From positions 60,387-124,386 of the forward strand of contig NW_001865043.1 in the NCBI RefSeq assembly GCF_000002865.3: DNA of 64,000 bases, written 5' to 3'. The translations under genes and the position numbers were made by a program. Below the pieces are notes generated by a model. That model searched no databases. It was not told where the DNA came from and was given only the letters and a program-made list of their open reading frames with translations. Shown here one piece after another: positions 38,101-49,510 of this stretch. The stretch is from Monosiga brevicollis MX1. Taxonomy: Eukaryota; Opisthokonta; Choanoflagellata; Craspedida; Salpingoecidae. Every line of letters begins with the position of its first letter. Positions within the stretch are counted from its first letter, which is position 1.

Positions 38101-38811
38101 CGAACCCCAGTCGGGAGCGTGAGCGTGACGGCAATAACTTTTACAATGGCAAGGCCCCATCAAAAGGTGCTCGGACTAGCCACATTGGACAGTCAAAAGA
38201 TGAGAGATATGGGGGGCTATCAGATGGGGCAATACCTCTGGGATGCCAGCGGCCACGGATGCCGCCCGGCGATGGCCACGCTTCGGTTGATCGCGCTCTA
38301 CCCCACTGATGCGTCGATCGGCTCGCCGCTACATGATACGACGGGTTCGATAGACCAGGAATGAGCATTGGATACGGGGAGTAACAGATGAATGTTCCTC
38401 GAGCACGCGCGCACTCACCAGTGTGAGTCGCTGACGGATGGCTTCAAGGCGCTTCTTTGGGACTTTGGGGAGCAGCGTGGAGGCTGGCACGGGGGCGCTG
38501 GGTAGAAAAGCATCTCCCCAATCACGGGTGAAGAGATCCGCAGGGGGGCGGCCCAGGCGTGGATCATTGAGAGCGGAAGAAAGGGAAGTGGGAAACTGTT
38601 TCAAAAGGCGGCGGCGATGTGCACTGCGCTGTTGCGGTGTTGTGGGCACTGCTGCACTGCCAGCGGCGGCCCCGGGCCCCAAGGCATTGAAGTCAAACTC
38701 TTGCGAGGACCCGCGAGTGTAGGGCGTGGAGGGCGTACTGGCCAGGCTATGAGCAGATATCCTCCGCTCCGGTGTTTTTGGAGGTGAGTCTGAGTTCTGG
38801 GCACTCGCCAT
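34346..38811 (-). CDS. VPS54: VPS54, GARP tethering complex subunit
   Basis: Eleven exons, right to left: 38419-38811, 37965-38063, 37790-37882, 37366-37655, 36079-37246, 35805-35879, 35549-35697, 35193-35463, 34867-34977, 34672-34782, 34346-34561; 991 residues (human 977). Blocks shared with VPS54: EYFDLRNPDTFAKVLLPKD near the N-terminal region, LLAASDYVGALELIQTTQEI followed by GVHAMRHMASQL, RFHSNHTEKLNIMLSNEQW, VAGLKRITAKQLGLATETID, and VDSKLVAIMHDIW. The middle (about 450-600) has an acidic, Ser-rich low-complexity insert, as in animals. GARP tethers endosome-derived vesicles to the trans-Golgi network. The intron 8 donor is built from a GT/CA microsatellite. The exon 2 start uses an acceptor at GCGAG, the only choice that keeps frame. 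Confidence 0.96.
35142..35192. repeat. CA microsatellite forming a VPS54 splice donor
   Basis: A CA run of about 25 units on the + strand. On the coding strand it reads GT repeated directly after exon-final CAG, so the first GT is the donor. Confidence 0.95.
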
Positions 38812-39639
38812 GCTGCTCGTCCACCACAAACACCAGGCGCTGAACCCCTTTCCCCTCTCTTGGAATTCACTGGCGGCCGACGGGGCTAAAGGTCAAATAA
38901 CTGGGCTCGGCCGTGCATTTGAGTCCCTCCAAGAGGACACCAATATTCACCAAACCAGTGGCCACATCCAACTTCTTTCAAAGGCCGCCAGTGCCCTCCA
39001 AAAGCTCCAAAAAGTTCCAAAAGCTCCGCCAACTTGTCCTGTCGAGCGCGCACACACACGCACTCTCACTCACACTCACACACTCACACGCTGAGCAAGA
39101 GAAGAAGAAGAAGAAGAAGAATGTGTGTGTGCGCGAGAGAGAGACAGAGAGAGAAACAGAGAGAGAGAGAGGTATGCGTGGCAGTCCATAAAAAAAGAAA
39201 AATAAAAAGAGAGCGATAAATGTCAGATTTTCTTGGCCCTTTCTTCTTGTTTTTTTTTGAGATTTATCCTGGTTTATGGGCTCGTCTGGATGAGTGCGGC
39301 AGGTTGCTGCACGCCATGTACGGTAGTTTAGGGCTCCACACGAGGCGTTGGATCAGTGTCACGACAACTGCTAGCATGCTTGCTTGACATGTTTGCGAGA
39401 CTTTTTGCCAACGTTGAACTGGCTATCCATAGTCACGAACCACCAACTAATGACCCGCAACTTGTCAATTCTTCACAAAAAGTGGCGAGTTAGCAACAAA
39501 AGTACGCCAAGAACAGCAGTGACTGCTCGCTACATCCTCTGGACTCGTCTGAATTTGACGCCAACACATCACAACGTGCCCACAGTGATGAGGCACGAAC
39601 ACAATATAAAAATCCCTCGACCAGACGCCAGCCTATCGC
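38812..39639. promoter_or_regulatory. intergenic region upstream of VPS54
   Basis: Tandem gap of 0.8 kb between two minus-strand genes. It has a CA patch near 39050-39090, an AAG/GA purine tract at 39106-39175, and unique sequence. No exon is supported. Confidence 0.55.
39106..39175. repeat. AAG/GA purine tract
   Basis: AAG triplets, then interrupted GA units; a pyrimidine tract on the VPS54 coding strand, about 300 nt upstream of its start. Confidence 0.85.
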
Positions 39640-41762
39640 TTATGTTTCGGCCGGAGCATCGCCGGCTGCATCTGCATCGGTCCAGGGCACGGCGTTGGCC
39701 GCGCTGGTACCAGTGGCGAGCACGGGGCGGCTCAGGGGTACCCAATGGGGCAGAGCAACCGTGGTCAGGGTGGTGGGGCGGCGTAGGCGGATACTCCGAA
39801 GTATGTGTACGCCTTCGTGCTCGGCGCGGTACTTTTGCGCGGCCGCATCGCCATCGACAACAAAGGCATGACAGAATTGGCACCGCCATAGCTGCGCACC
39901 AGGTGGTAGCGTGGTGCGAGCACCGGCCAGCGTCGGTTCGTCCAGGGAGAGGGCGCCGGTGGCCTGCTCAGTTTTTCGCACAAATACCCAGAGTGCCGGT
40001 GCTTGATACGGCATGGCCGGTAGGGACACGCGCTGTTGAAGCACAAAATCTTTGCAGAGTGCAGCCTCAAAGAGGCCGGCTCCCGGTGCATCGCGGGCGG
40101 GATCGGCTGAGCCGTCGGCTGCAGCGTCGGGCTCGGTGGTGGGTCGCCACTCGCCGATCAACACAACGTGTGAGCCCCGAAAGCGCTGGAGGCTCCCCAG
40201 AGCGAGATCACCGCCCAGGGCACCCCCGGGGCGGGCGTCGGCCGCGTTTAGAAGCAAGGTTGGATGGTCCGGCGAGTTGGCCACGGACAGGCCGCCGTTG
40301 GCCACCTGCACAAATTCTGGGGCGCGCAGGTGGATGCTGTGTGGTCCTTCGTGTGGTGGCGTTGGATCATGGCATGCGACCTTGACGCCATACGCCTCCA
40401 AAAGACTTGCCCAGTAGCCAGTACCAGCACCAAGTTGCAAGACGGGTTGCGGGCAGCCGGCCAGGGCATCGAGGGCGGCATCGTTGGGGATGAGGCTGTC
40501 GTAAATGATGGTGGGCCATTCACGGGCACTGCGATCCCATTCAAGCAGCAAAGGTGGCGCCGGGCGCGGGGTCTGGCGCCGGGCTGCCTCCGAGTCGCAG
40601 TGGAGGTTCAGCGCCAGTAATTCCGAGGCCGCGGCCAGCATTGTGGCCTCGTCAAACTGGAGCCGGGCCAGGGCGAGCAGCTGATTGGGATGACGGGGCT
40701 TAACCCACTGAGCGGTGTCGGTGAGGCCCCAGGTGCGACGGAACGCTCGCCAAGCACGCGGGGAGACTGCTTTGACGGCTTCCAACACGGCCAGGCGTCG
40801 GGCGCGGCGTTTGGCCGGTTTCGGCAGGGCCGCCCGATAGAGGTCGACGAGGTCGGGCGGTTGCATGACCGTGTCATCGCGACTGAGGAGGGCACATGCG
40901 CGGAGTGGGCTACCTCCATGCTGGATGCAGGCGTAGTAGGCCTTAAAAAGCAGGCAGCGTAGATCTACCATGGCCAAGAGGGCCGCCTTGGGTGACAGGG
41001 GGGTACGAGAGGCTGCGCTCAGTGTTTGAGCCAGTCGTTGCAGGTGTGGTCGCAAATGCCGAACCAGCTATCAGCAAAAGCCACGGTTGACGCACACGAG
41101 GAAGAGCAGGGGAGGAGGCGGGAGAAGAGACAGCGTTAGATGTGTGGCAACATTTGAGCCACGATCCTGCTGCTGGCGTGCGAGGAGGCGTGGGTCGGCG
41201 GGATCGAGAGGTGGGGTGCACACACATACCTCACGCAAGTCCTCATCCTCTTGGCCCGCAACAACGAGTTCATCCAGCCAAGCGCGAAGTGCAGCGGGCC
41301 GCTCCGTTGGCACAGGTCCATCGGGTGTGAGGACTTCGGCGCGTAGATCCCTCAACAAATCAAAAAACGCTGGAGAGTCAGCGGGACAAGACGAGGTGGT
41401 GGTGAGACTGGCTCGAGGCATGGGATCTTAAGTACGTTGCATCCAGTAGAAAGACAGCCTGTGGAACACGTACAAACGAGATTGGACGTTTGCTCCTCGT
41501 TGTCGTCCTCGTTGTCGAGTGCATCGGTTTCAGAACGCCCCACGTGTTCGCGGCGCGCTCGCTTAGCCCGCTGCTCGGCGCGCGCGAGAAACTCGGCTGA
41601 AGGCGGTGCCTTCCACTGCGGCAGCGCGCGCACATTGTCATCGACATCCAAACCCTGCTCCTCAGACAATTGCCTCAACAACGACACCATATCACCCTGA
41701 CGCTGCCGCTCCGCCGCCGCCTGCCGCTTGGCGCGCTTCTTCCCCGCTGCCCGACTCGCCAT
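39640..41762 (-). CDS. SAM-methyltransferase-fold protein, unknown substrate
   Basis: Three exons, right to left: 41474-41762, 41230-41426, 39640-41067; 637 residues. The first 130 residues are basic and charged (GKKRAKRQAAAERQRQGD, then a helical stretch), as in nuclear or RNA-linked proteins. The middle is helical. A Rossmann-type motif I appears as VLQLGAGTGYWASLLEAYGV with the acidic end HDPTPP, and a likely later strand is GSHVVLIGEW. The C-terminal 150 residues include a CxxC pair (LWRCQFCHAFVVDGD) and a Pro-rich end. This supports a class I methyltransferase fold; I cannot name the subfamily, and catalytic motifs beyond motif I are unclear. Both introns are GT-AG; the exon 2 acceptor (TTAAG at 41427) is chosen for phase. 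Its start is divergent from the ankyrin-tail gene. Confidence 0.75.
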
Positions 41763-42484
<722 letters not shown>

Positions 42485-45400
42485 ATGGCTAGAACGCTTC
42501 GCTGCCAGAGCGGATGGGACCGAATGGCCATGGTCCTGATCCTGGCCACGTTTGCCGCCGGCAGCACGCATACATTGCCGGCCCTGGACCAGCTCATTGG
42601 CGCGAATTACCGCGCCCTCCACAGTCGACAGGTCTTGGCAACCATCCCAGAAACGTCGGGCATCATGCTCATCAGTGAGTGCGGCTACGACCCGCTGGCC
42701 AGCTGCACCCCCACGGGACTGACGGCGCGCCGTGATCTTGAGGATCCAAGACTTAGCGTCACCCAGGCAGACATTGTGCTGCGCACGGCAAGCTACATCA
42801 TTTGGCTGAGCACAAAGATCAATGGCAATGCCTCTTGCTTTCAGCCTAGCTCGTCCAATTTGACGGCACTCCCACCCTTCCCAGCCCCCGACTCTACCCT
42901 TCGCGCAGCGGCGGCCTCGGACGCGTATCTGGTGGCCACCGTCGGGCACTGCCCTGACGTTCAATGCCAGGTGGACGTCATCTTCTTGCCCATGGCTACC
43001 CTTGACACCTGGATTGTTTTAAACGAGGATAAAGATGAGCTCTTTGGCCTACAACTAGCCCTGGCCTCGACCTATCTCACAAACATCTCCGGCACCTCCG
43101 CTGCCAGCGAGACGAGGCTCTTTACAACAACCCTTGCCCACCTCGGTCATGATCAAGGGCCAGAGTACCTGATAACCCAAATCCTATTTCGTGCCGATCT
43201 CTCTGCATCTCCAGCCCGCACCCAAATGGCGGGTGTGCTCTATGTCAATGCCAGCTGGTCTGGCCTACCCTTTGCCCTGCTGCCGCAAGGTGCACTGGTC
43301 CTCAATAAAAATTCACAATGGCAAATTCTCCATGCCGCGCAACCCTGGGATGCTGGAAACCCTCTGCTAGACTCTTCCGTGCAACCCGTCGCCAACGATA
43401 TCTGGGTCGTCTTTTATCGCGCCTCAGCCTCCCTCGGCGAGCGGATCTGGATTTATACTGCCTCGAATCAGTCCTTGGTGGCCACCATCACCACCACAGA
43501 AGCACTCGAGGTCGTCTTGGTGGGCGACTTGCTGCAGCTCAATTTTTCAGACCACGGTTGTGGCTACCTCTACTACCTGAGCATCCCACAGATGGGCTAC
43601 AACAGATATCGCATGACGCTATCTGCGTGCCAAGTCAGCATTTCTTGGCTGCCTGAGCCCATCACCACGACCCCTGCTACGTCAACGCCAACTACCGTCC
43701 CGACTACCGCTCCGAACAGCACCACCACCACCACTTCCACTACCATTACCACCACCCCCCGCACGGTGTCAAGTGTTTCCACGACGACAATGGTTTCATC
43801 CACCCACACCACTCGCTCCATGCGGCCCACCACCACCACCACCACCACAGCCACAGCCAGCCCTTGGACTTCAACGGCCTCTACAACCAAGCCATCGCGG
43901 GTACGTCCTATTGTGGCTGCGTTGCCCAAAACTCATCTATTTTGGGCTATGTATGAAAGCTTTTTCAATCCCTGAACCAAGGCACTGTCTTCTTGGGAAT
44001 TTTAAATCTCCGGTTTGGTTTCCACCCGCTCACGTTCATTTCTGCTGGAATGTGTTGAATACTTCCCAAACCTTTTTTTTTTTTTCTTTTCCTGAGGGCA
44101 GGCGACCAAAGGGCTTGATACCAACACCACGATTATTATCGTCATCTCCATCTCAGTCGCTGCCGTGCTCTTGGCGGTCATTCTGACTTTGCGTTGGCGC
44201 CGAGACCGCTGGCAAAAGCTGCGCCACTTCTTCGCTGATTCACAAGTGAGTTAAACGATTACCACACGTGAGAACTAGGCAAAAAAGGACTCCTCTAAAC
44301 AGTGGAAAAATGGGAAACACTTTTTTTTACGGGCATCTGCTCAAAGCTCATCTCTCTGGCGTGTTGCCTGACGATGTTGCTTCCCTTGTAGGAGGATGAG
44401 AATGACCACTTGTTGCACAAGGCTGAGCTGGCTGCTGATGCCGGACAAGATGAAGAAATCGCCGAGGTGCGCTATAACCACCGTATGATGGTACACCGGT
44501 ACTTTGGCTGTTTGTTTTGCCTCTTGATTATGTTTTGAGCTGCCGCCGTAGACCGTCAAGCATCCTAACGACGAAATTCTGGCCGAGCTTGATGCCGACC
44601 TGGCCTCGATTACAACGTACGAACAACGCATTTCCTGCAACCCAAGCTACCGTGCGTGGGACGGCTCATCCATGAATCTGCCGGGGGGAGGGGGTTTGCT
44701 ATTTGCTGTGCTGATTTCCATCATAATTTACTCCCTTTCAGCTCATTATCTCCATCGACAAGTCATCCCGGGAGTCCGGCTGCCAACGATTGGCTGCAAC
44801 AATGGTGAGTGGACGAACCCGAGCCTTGCCGGAACACGAGAGAGTCTCCTCATTTTGGTCATGCATGAAACAGCATGGAACATGGAGCGGTGGATGCCGT
44901 GAACGAGGAAGGCGACCCCTGTGTCATTGTGGCCGTGCAGCATAGTGCGTATTGGCGATCTGGCTTGTGCCTGCCCGCTCGCTTTCTTGCATGCCGCCGC
45001 TGCTTCGACCAACCTTTACGCATCATCCTCGGCCGAGCAGACAATATCCAAGCTCTGCAGTGGCTTGTGGAGCACAATGCCAACTTGCTACAGACAGATC
45101 GATTGGGCCGCAACGTTGTTACTGCCGCCTGCGTGCACGTGAGATGTTTGCCCAGAGCCTTGCCATGTTTGTTTTTCCTCCGACCAGTCTGATTTGATCT
45201 TGTTGGGTGTCGATTGAGAATAGGACAACTACAAGGCACTCAAGCTCTTGTTGGACGCCGAGCGTACGATGGAATGTCTGAAGCAGCCAGACAAAACGGG
45301 TTGCGTGCCAATTTTTGTGAGTTGCCCGTGACACGCGGCCTGACCATGAAGTAGTGTGCATTGTGGGCGATGGCTTTCTGATGCGGATGTTTGGGTGCCT

Positions 45401-45990
45401 CTGCCACAGTGGGCGGCGCGATGTTGTATGGTGCGGACGGTATTGATTCTGGCGCACAGGGATCCCTTCCAGTTGCTCTGCCAGATGCCGGACCTGCGCT
45501 CTCTCTTACACGTGTTGGTGACTGAACAGCGGGCCGATGTACGTGAAATCTTTCACGCGTGATCCTCGTGCAGGATGCAAGTGTCTTGGTGGCTCATGTA
45601 CCTGGTGGGCTCTGGAATAGTTGATGCGAGCATTGCAGCACTTGAACAGCGATTTTTTGCCACTGTGCTTGTTTCATCGTGCCGACGACGGCGTCACGCC
45701 GTGGGATCTGGCAATGGCGTCTCATGCCAGCGAAGTGGTGATGGCAGCCGAGCGGTACAAGGAAGCGTTGCAGCGACACAACGAAACGGAGGCGCAAATG
45801 GTATGCCACATCTGTCTGGGCGCCTTTTTTGCTGGCGTATGGTGGCGTCTGGCTGATTCAGGTTCACTTTGCCGCCCGGCTGGATCCTATGCAGATTAAG
45901 CGAGTTCGACGTGCCTACGTGATGCGCTATGTGCGAGCCCGACGTCTGGGCCGACTCTACGCAGCACGTTGCTTTGATGACGACGCGTGA
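42485..45990 (+). CDS. single-pass membrane protein with mucin-like stalk and cytosolic ankyrin region
   Basis: Eleven exons: 42485-43900, 44102-44245, 44392-44466, 44552-44616, 44742-44804, 44874-44944, 45041-45138, 45224-45316, 45410-45538, 45639-45800, 45862-45990; 814 residues. A signal peptide (MAMVLILATFAAGSTHT core) precedes an ectodomain of about 370 residues with many NxS/T sites and no domain I recognise. A Thr/Ser/Pro stalk (about 390-472) and one helix (TIIIVISISVAAVLLAVILT, about 483-502) follow, then basic RWRRDR. The tail has an acidic linker and several ankyrin-like repeats (GAVDAVNEEGDPCVIVAVQH; NNIQALQWLVEHNANLLQTD; DDGVTPWDLAMASHASEVV). It ends in a basic helix (RVRRAYVMRYVRARRLGRL), possibly IQ-like. 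It is most likely a surface receptor or adhesion protein. The exon 9 acceptor at 45409 was chosen to keep phase. Confidence 0.85.
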
Positions 45991-46114
45991 GGCAAACTCA
46001 CATGGTACTCTTGATCAAAGACGTTTGAGGCCTTTTTTTTTAGTTTTTTTTTTCTTTTCCTTTCGATTAATCGTGTCTGAGAGTCTGTGTACAGTACTAC
46101 CCCCCCCCCCCCCA

Positions 46115-46178
46115 NNNNNNNNNNNNNNNNNNNNNNNNNNNNNNNNNNNNNNNNNNNNNNNNNNNNNNNNNNNNNNNN
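46115..46178. other. assembly gap (64 N)
   Basis: Run of N bounded by poly-C on both sides; intergenic. Confidence 1.
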
Positions 46179-46904
46179 CCCCCCCCCCCCCCCCCCCCCC
46201 CTAGTTGCTTCTGTGTTTTTAAGCGCCTGGCGCGTACCTCGAGGAATTGGCATGCGCCTTTTAACAGTTGCCAGCCCATCTTCCTTCTTCTGCGGGCCCG
46301 GTTATGACCGTGGTTCTCTCCACCACTCTTTCACAGAAAAGGTGTTTCCATCCGTAACCGACAAGAACGTAGGGGAAGGATACGCAGAAATGACACATAG
46401 CCGGGGGACGGGCAGGGCAGGGCACGACGCATCTCCGCGGGTCCATTTTTATCTGACAATACAGCCAATTTTGCTGACAAAGCATCGTTTGTCCTTTTTG
46501 GAGCAAACCGTTCTAGACCATCAAAGTAAAATATTTATCACACTTTAAGCCATTTACTTTTGAAAAAGTGTGGCAGTCGTTACACATTTATATGCTGATG
46601 TGTGGCACGCGCCTGGGTAAGCAAGCAAGATCGATGTGTGTGTGTGCTGTTGATGCGCTACTCCTATGGCAGTACACACACCCTGTCGGGGGTCGGGTAG
46701 TATGGGCAGTGCCCTGTCGGGATCGGGGAGGGAGGGGAAGGGTACCTTCCAGGGCCTGGTGATGGGTTTTGGCAATCCTGTACCCCGCCAGGGTAGAGCC
46801 ACTACCCGAATCTAAATCAATCAATCACAGCCATCAAGTTGCATCATCCCAATCAATGTGAGCGATGGCACGGGCACACAATGAAAATTCAAAAACCGTT
46901 TGCC

Positions 46905-47144
46905 TCTCTGTCTCTGTCTCTGTCTCTGTCTCTGTCTCTGTCTCTGTCTCTGTCTCTGTCTCTGTCTCTGTCTCTGTCTCTGTCTCTGTCTCTGTCTCTG
47001 TCTCTGTCTCTGTCTCTGTCTCTGTCTCTGTCTCTGTCTCTGTCTCTGTCTCTGTCTCTGTCTCTGTCTCTGTCTCTGTCTCTGTCTCTGTCTCTGTCTC
47101 TGTCTCTGTCTCTGTCTCTGTCTCTGTCTCTGTCTCTGTCTCTG

Positions 47145-47179
<35 letters not shown>

Positions 47180-47180
47180 G
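46905..47180. repeat. CTCTGT hexanucleotide array
   Basis: About 43 near-identical hexamer units, then a short pure CT run. The Ser/Val/Leu/Cys reading frames across it are artefacts. Confidence 0.97.
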
Positions 47181-47669
47181 TGCGCTCGCGTCTCTCTCAG
47201 TTGTCCATGTGGTACAGTCGCCCCCGCCTGCTCCTTGCTGCTTCTCGTCCTTGTCGTCCTTCTCGTCCTTCTCGTCCTTGTTGTCGTCTTATCGGACGGA
47301 ACGTGAGGCTGTGCTGCTGGCGCTCAACCGTGTCTTTGGAACAACTGCCCGCTCTTCTTCCAGGCTCTCTTTCGTCTTTGTGCCCACCGCCGCCGGATCT
47401 TTGGGTGAGTCAAAAGCGTCAAGACACCAAGCGCCTCGCACGGGATGAGGCACGCCCTGCTTGGCTCTGCCGTCTCTGTCAATTGGTCTTGACTGCCATC
47501 AAGGGTGGCGCAAGGGCTGGCTAGTTGGCCATCTCCGATCGCGGCTTGAAGCCAGTCCCGCCCCTTGACCCGCGACGCAAACAGTTTTACATTGCCCAGT
47601 TGCGACTCAGCCTCCCGACTATGCCTCACCTTGTCTTATCCTGCGTATCTCATCACCAGATCACTAGCC

Positions 47670-48847
47670 ATGGCTCCAGCCACAGCGCTGCTCGCTTTGG
47701 TGGCCCTCAGCGCCGCTGTTGCGGCCACCGCCACAGACGGCGCCACCGCCAATGCCACGATTCTTCCCGGCGCTGACGCAAGCAAGGACTTGGACCTCCC
47801 AGCCGAGTTCCTCTTCCCCACAAACACCTCCGAGCCCACTCTGATGGCGACCCAATGGCTTCATGCCCAGTTTCTTCAGGGTGCGCTCTTGCCTGCCCCC
47901 CGTCATGCCATCTTCCTTTTACAGCCCCCCCCTCCCTCGTTGGCCCTCTGGCTTTCATGCAGCTCACACCACCCTTGCTCACCGTCACGGCTCACTGCTT
48001 CGATCAAACCGCACGGGCAGGCACCATCATGGAAAAGGATCCCTTTGTGAGTGCCATGATGGGCGTTGGCGTCAAGCCCAGCTCAGGCTCTTACAGCGTT
48101 TGGGCCTACGTGGGTATGAGCCTTTTCTTCTCCACAACCTTTTTCGTCAGTTTTGGATCCCTTGTGAGCGTCTTCAGCTGGGAATGGCGCGATTTTCGCG
48201 ATAATCGCAAAGAACTCTGGCGTCAAGCCCGCCTGTCCATGATCGGCATGCTCATAGCAGCCCCCATCATTGGTGTCATCATGAAAAACCTCTTCGAACA
48301 AAAGTTCGGGCGCCTGCGCTTCGACTACACCGACATCACCTGGGGCGAAACGGCCCTCATGTCCCTGGGCTTCATTCTCGTCTCCGATCTGACCTTTTAC
48401 ACCATGCACTCCCTCTGGCATACCCCTTTCATGTACAAACTAAGCCACTCTCTCCACCACAGCTGCCGCCCCACCACCACATATGCCGCATCTGCCGCCG
48501 ACGCCGCCGAGATCCTCCTGACTGGCTTTGCCTCGGTCTTCGTGCCAGCCCTCGTTCTCCCCATCAGTGCCCGCCTCTTCCTCTTCCTTGATCTCTTCCA
48601 GCACTTTTGGAGCATCTGGATTCACAACCACGACGCAGTCAAGGTTGGCTTCCTAGTCTACGACCCCCATGACCACAATGTCCACCATTACTACGGCGAG
48701 CGCAACTTCAACTACGGCCTCTTTACGCAGATCCCCGATCGGCTGTTTGGCACGTACCGTGGTACGATCCCAAACTCTCGCCTCAGCGGCAAACCCCTTG
48801 TACGCGACGCACAGGGCAACGTCGTGAAACCGACCAAGTCTTCATAA
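47670..48847 (+). CDS. fatty-acid hydroxylase / sterol desaturase family enzyme
   Basis: Two exons, 47670-47880 and 48021-48847; 345 residues. A cleavable signal-like N-terminus (ATALLALVALSAAVAATATD) and glycosylation sites precede several membrane segments (YVGMSLFFSTTFFVSFGSLV, MIGMLIAAPIIGVIM, LMSLGFILVSDLTFYTM). The three histidine clusters of the non-haem di-iron family are complete: HSLWH at 200-204, HSLHH at 213-217 and HNVHH at 289-293. The enzyme is expected in the ER, oxidising a sterol or fatty acyl substrate with O2; the substrate cannot be told. The second exon start (48021) is the only acceptor that restores the frame, giving FLQGTIMEKDPF. A signal peptide is not usual in this family. 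Confidence 0.9.
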
Positions 48848-49510
48848 CCGCTTTGCTCTCGACCGACCATGTCCTCTGGCGATCCAACCAAGTTCGAGCA
48901 AAACGTACCCTCCGACCCTCTTCATCATCTTCTTGCTGAGGAAGGCAAGACACTCTTTTAGATTGACAGCATTTCGCCGCCGGTTTAGCTGCCAGCGCAG
49001 CACCCATGAGAGTTGTGGGCTCTTTCCTTCTGGCTGCCCGTCAATAGGCCGCGCCGGCTTGTCAACGGGGACAATTTACCAATTCCTTCCTTGCATCTCC
49101 TCCAATCAAAGTTTTGCCCGCTTTTCTTCACCCGCTCAGCCCTCTTTTTCTTGCTCATAACCGCCGATGTGTGATGACTGATCGGATTTTGCCCAAACCC
49201 CTCAGTTGACGGATACCGCACCATTCTGTGCTTTTGACCGCAATCGATCTCCACCGTTGTTCTTCTGTGATTGGCTTTCTATTTTGCGTCGACAAACCCG
49301 CAGCGTGCCGCACCTCAATCGCCACAGTTAAAGAATAATACACGTACTAAAATGACTGTGCAAAGTCTGAGCCTCAGGCAAGCCATGACCAGCATGGCAT
49401 TTTGACAACCTCTCGAGAAAAAGATATTGCGAGAGGAATAGAAGGGGGGAAGGGCACACAATAACCTGCACATATGAAAAGGGATTTAAGACCAGTTGAA
49501 GCTGGACAGA
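48848..49510. other. convergent 3' intergenic region
   Basis: Gap between the desaturase-family stop and the ABCA stop. No repeat or gene is seen; AT-rich sites near 49330-49350 and 49480 may belong to 3' ends. Confidence 0.6.

Larger units (their letters stand above)
45991..47669. promoter_or_regulatory. intergenic region with gap and hexanucleotide repeat
   Basis: Tandem 1.7-kb gap. It contains the 64-N gap in a poly-C context, unique AT-rich sequence, a G-rich patch near 46685-46800, a CTCTGT hexamer array at 46905-47180, and a C/T-rich leader into the desaturase-family gene. Confidence 0.6.
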
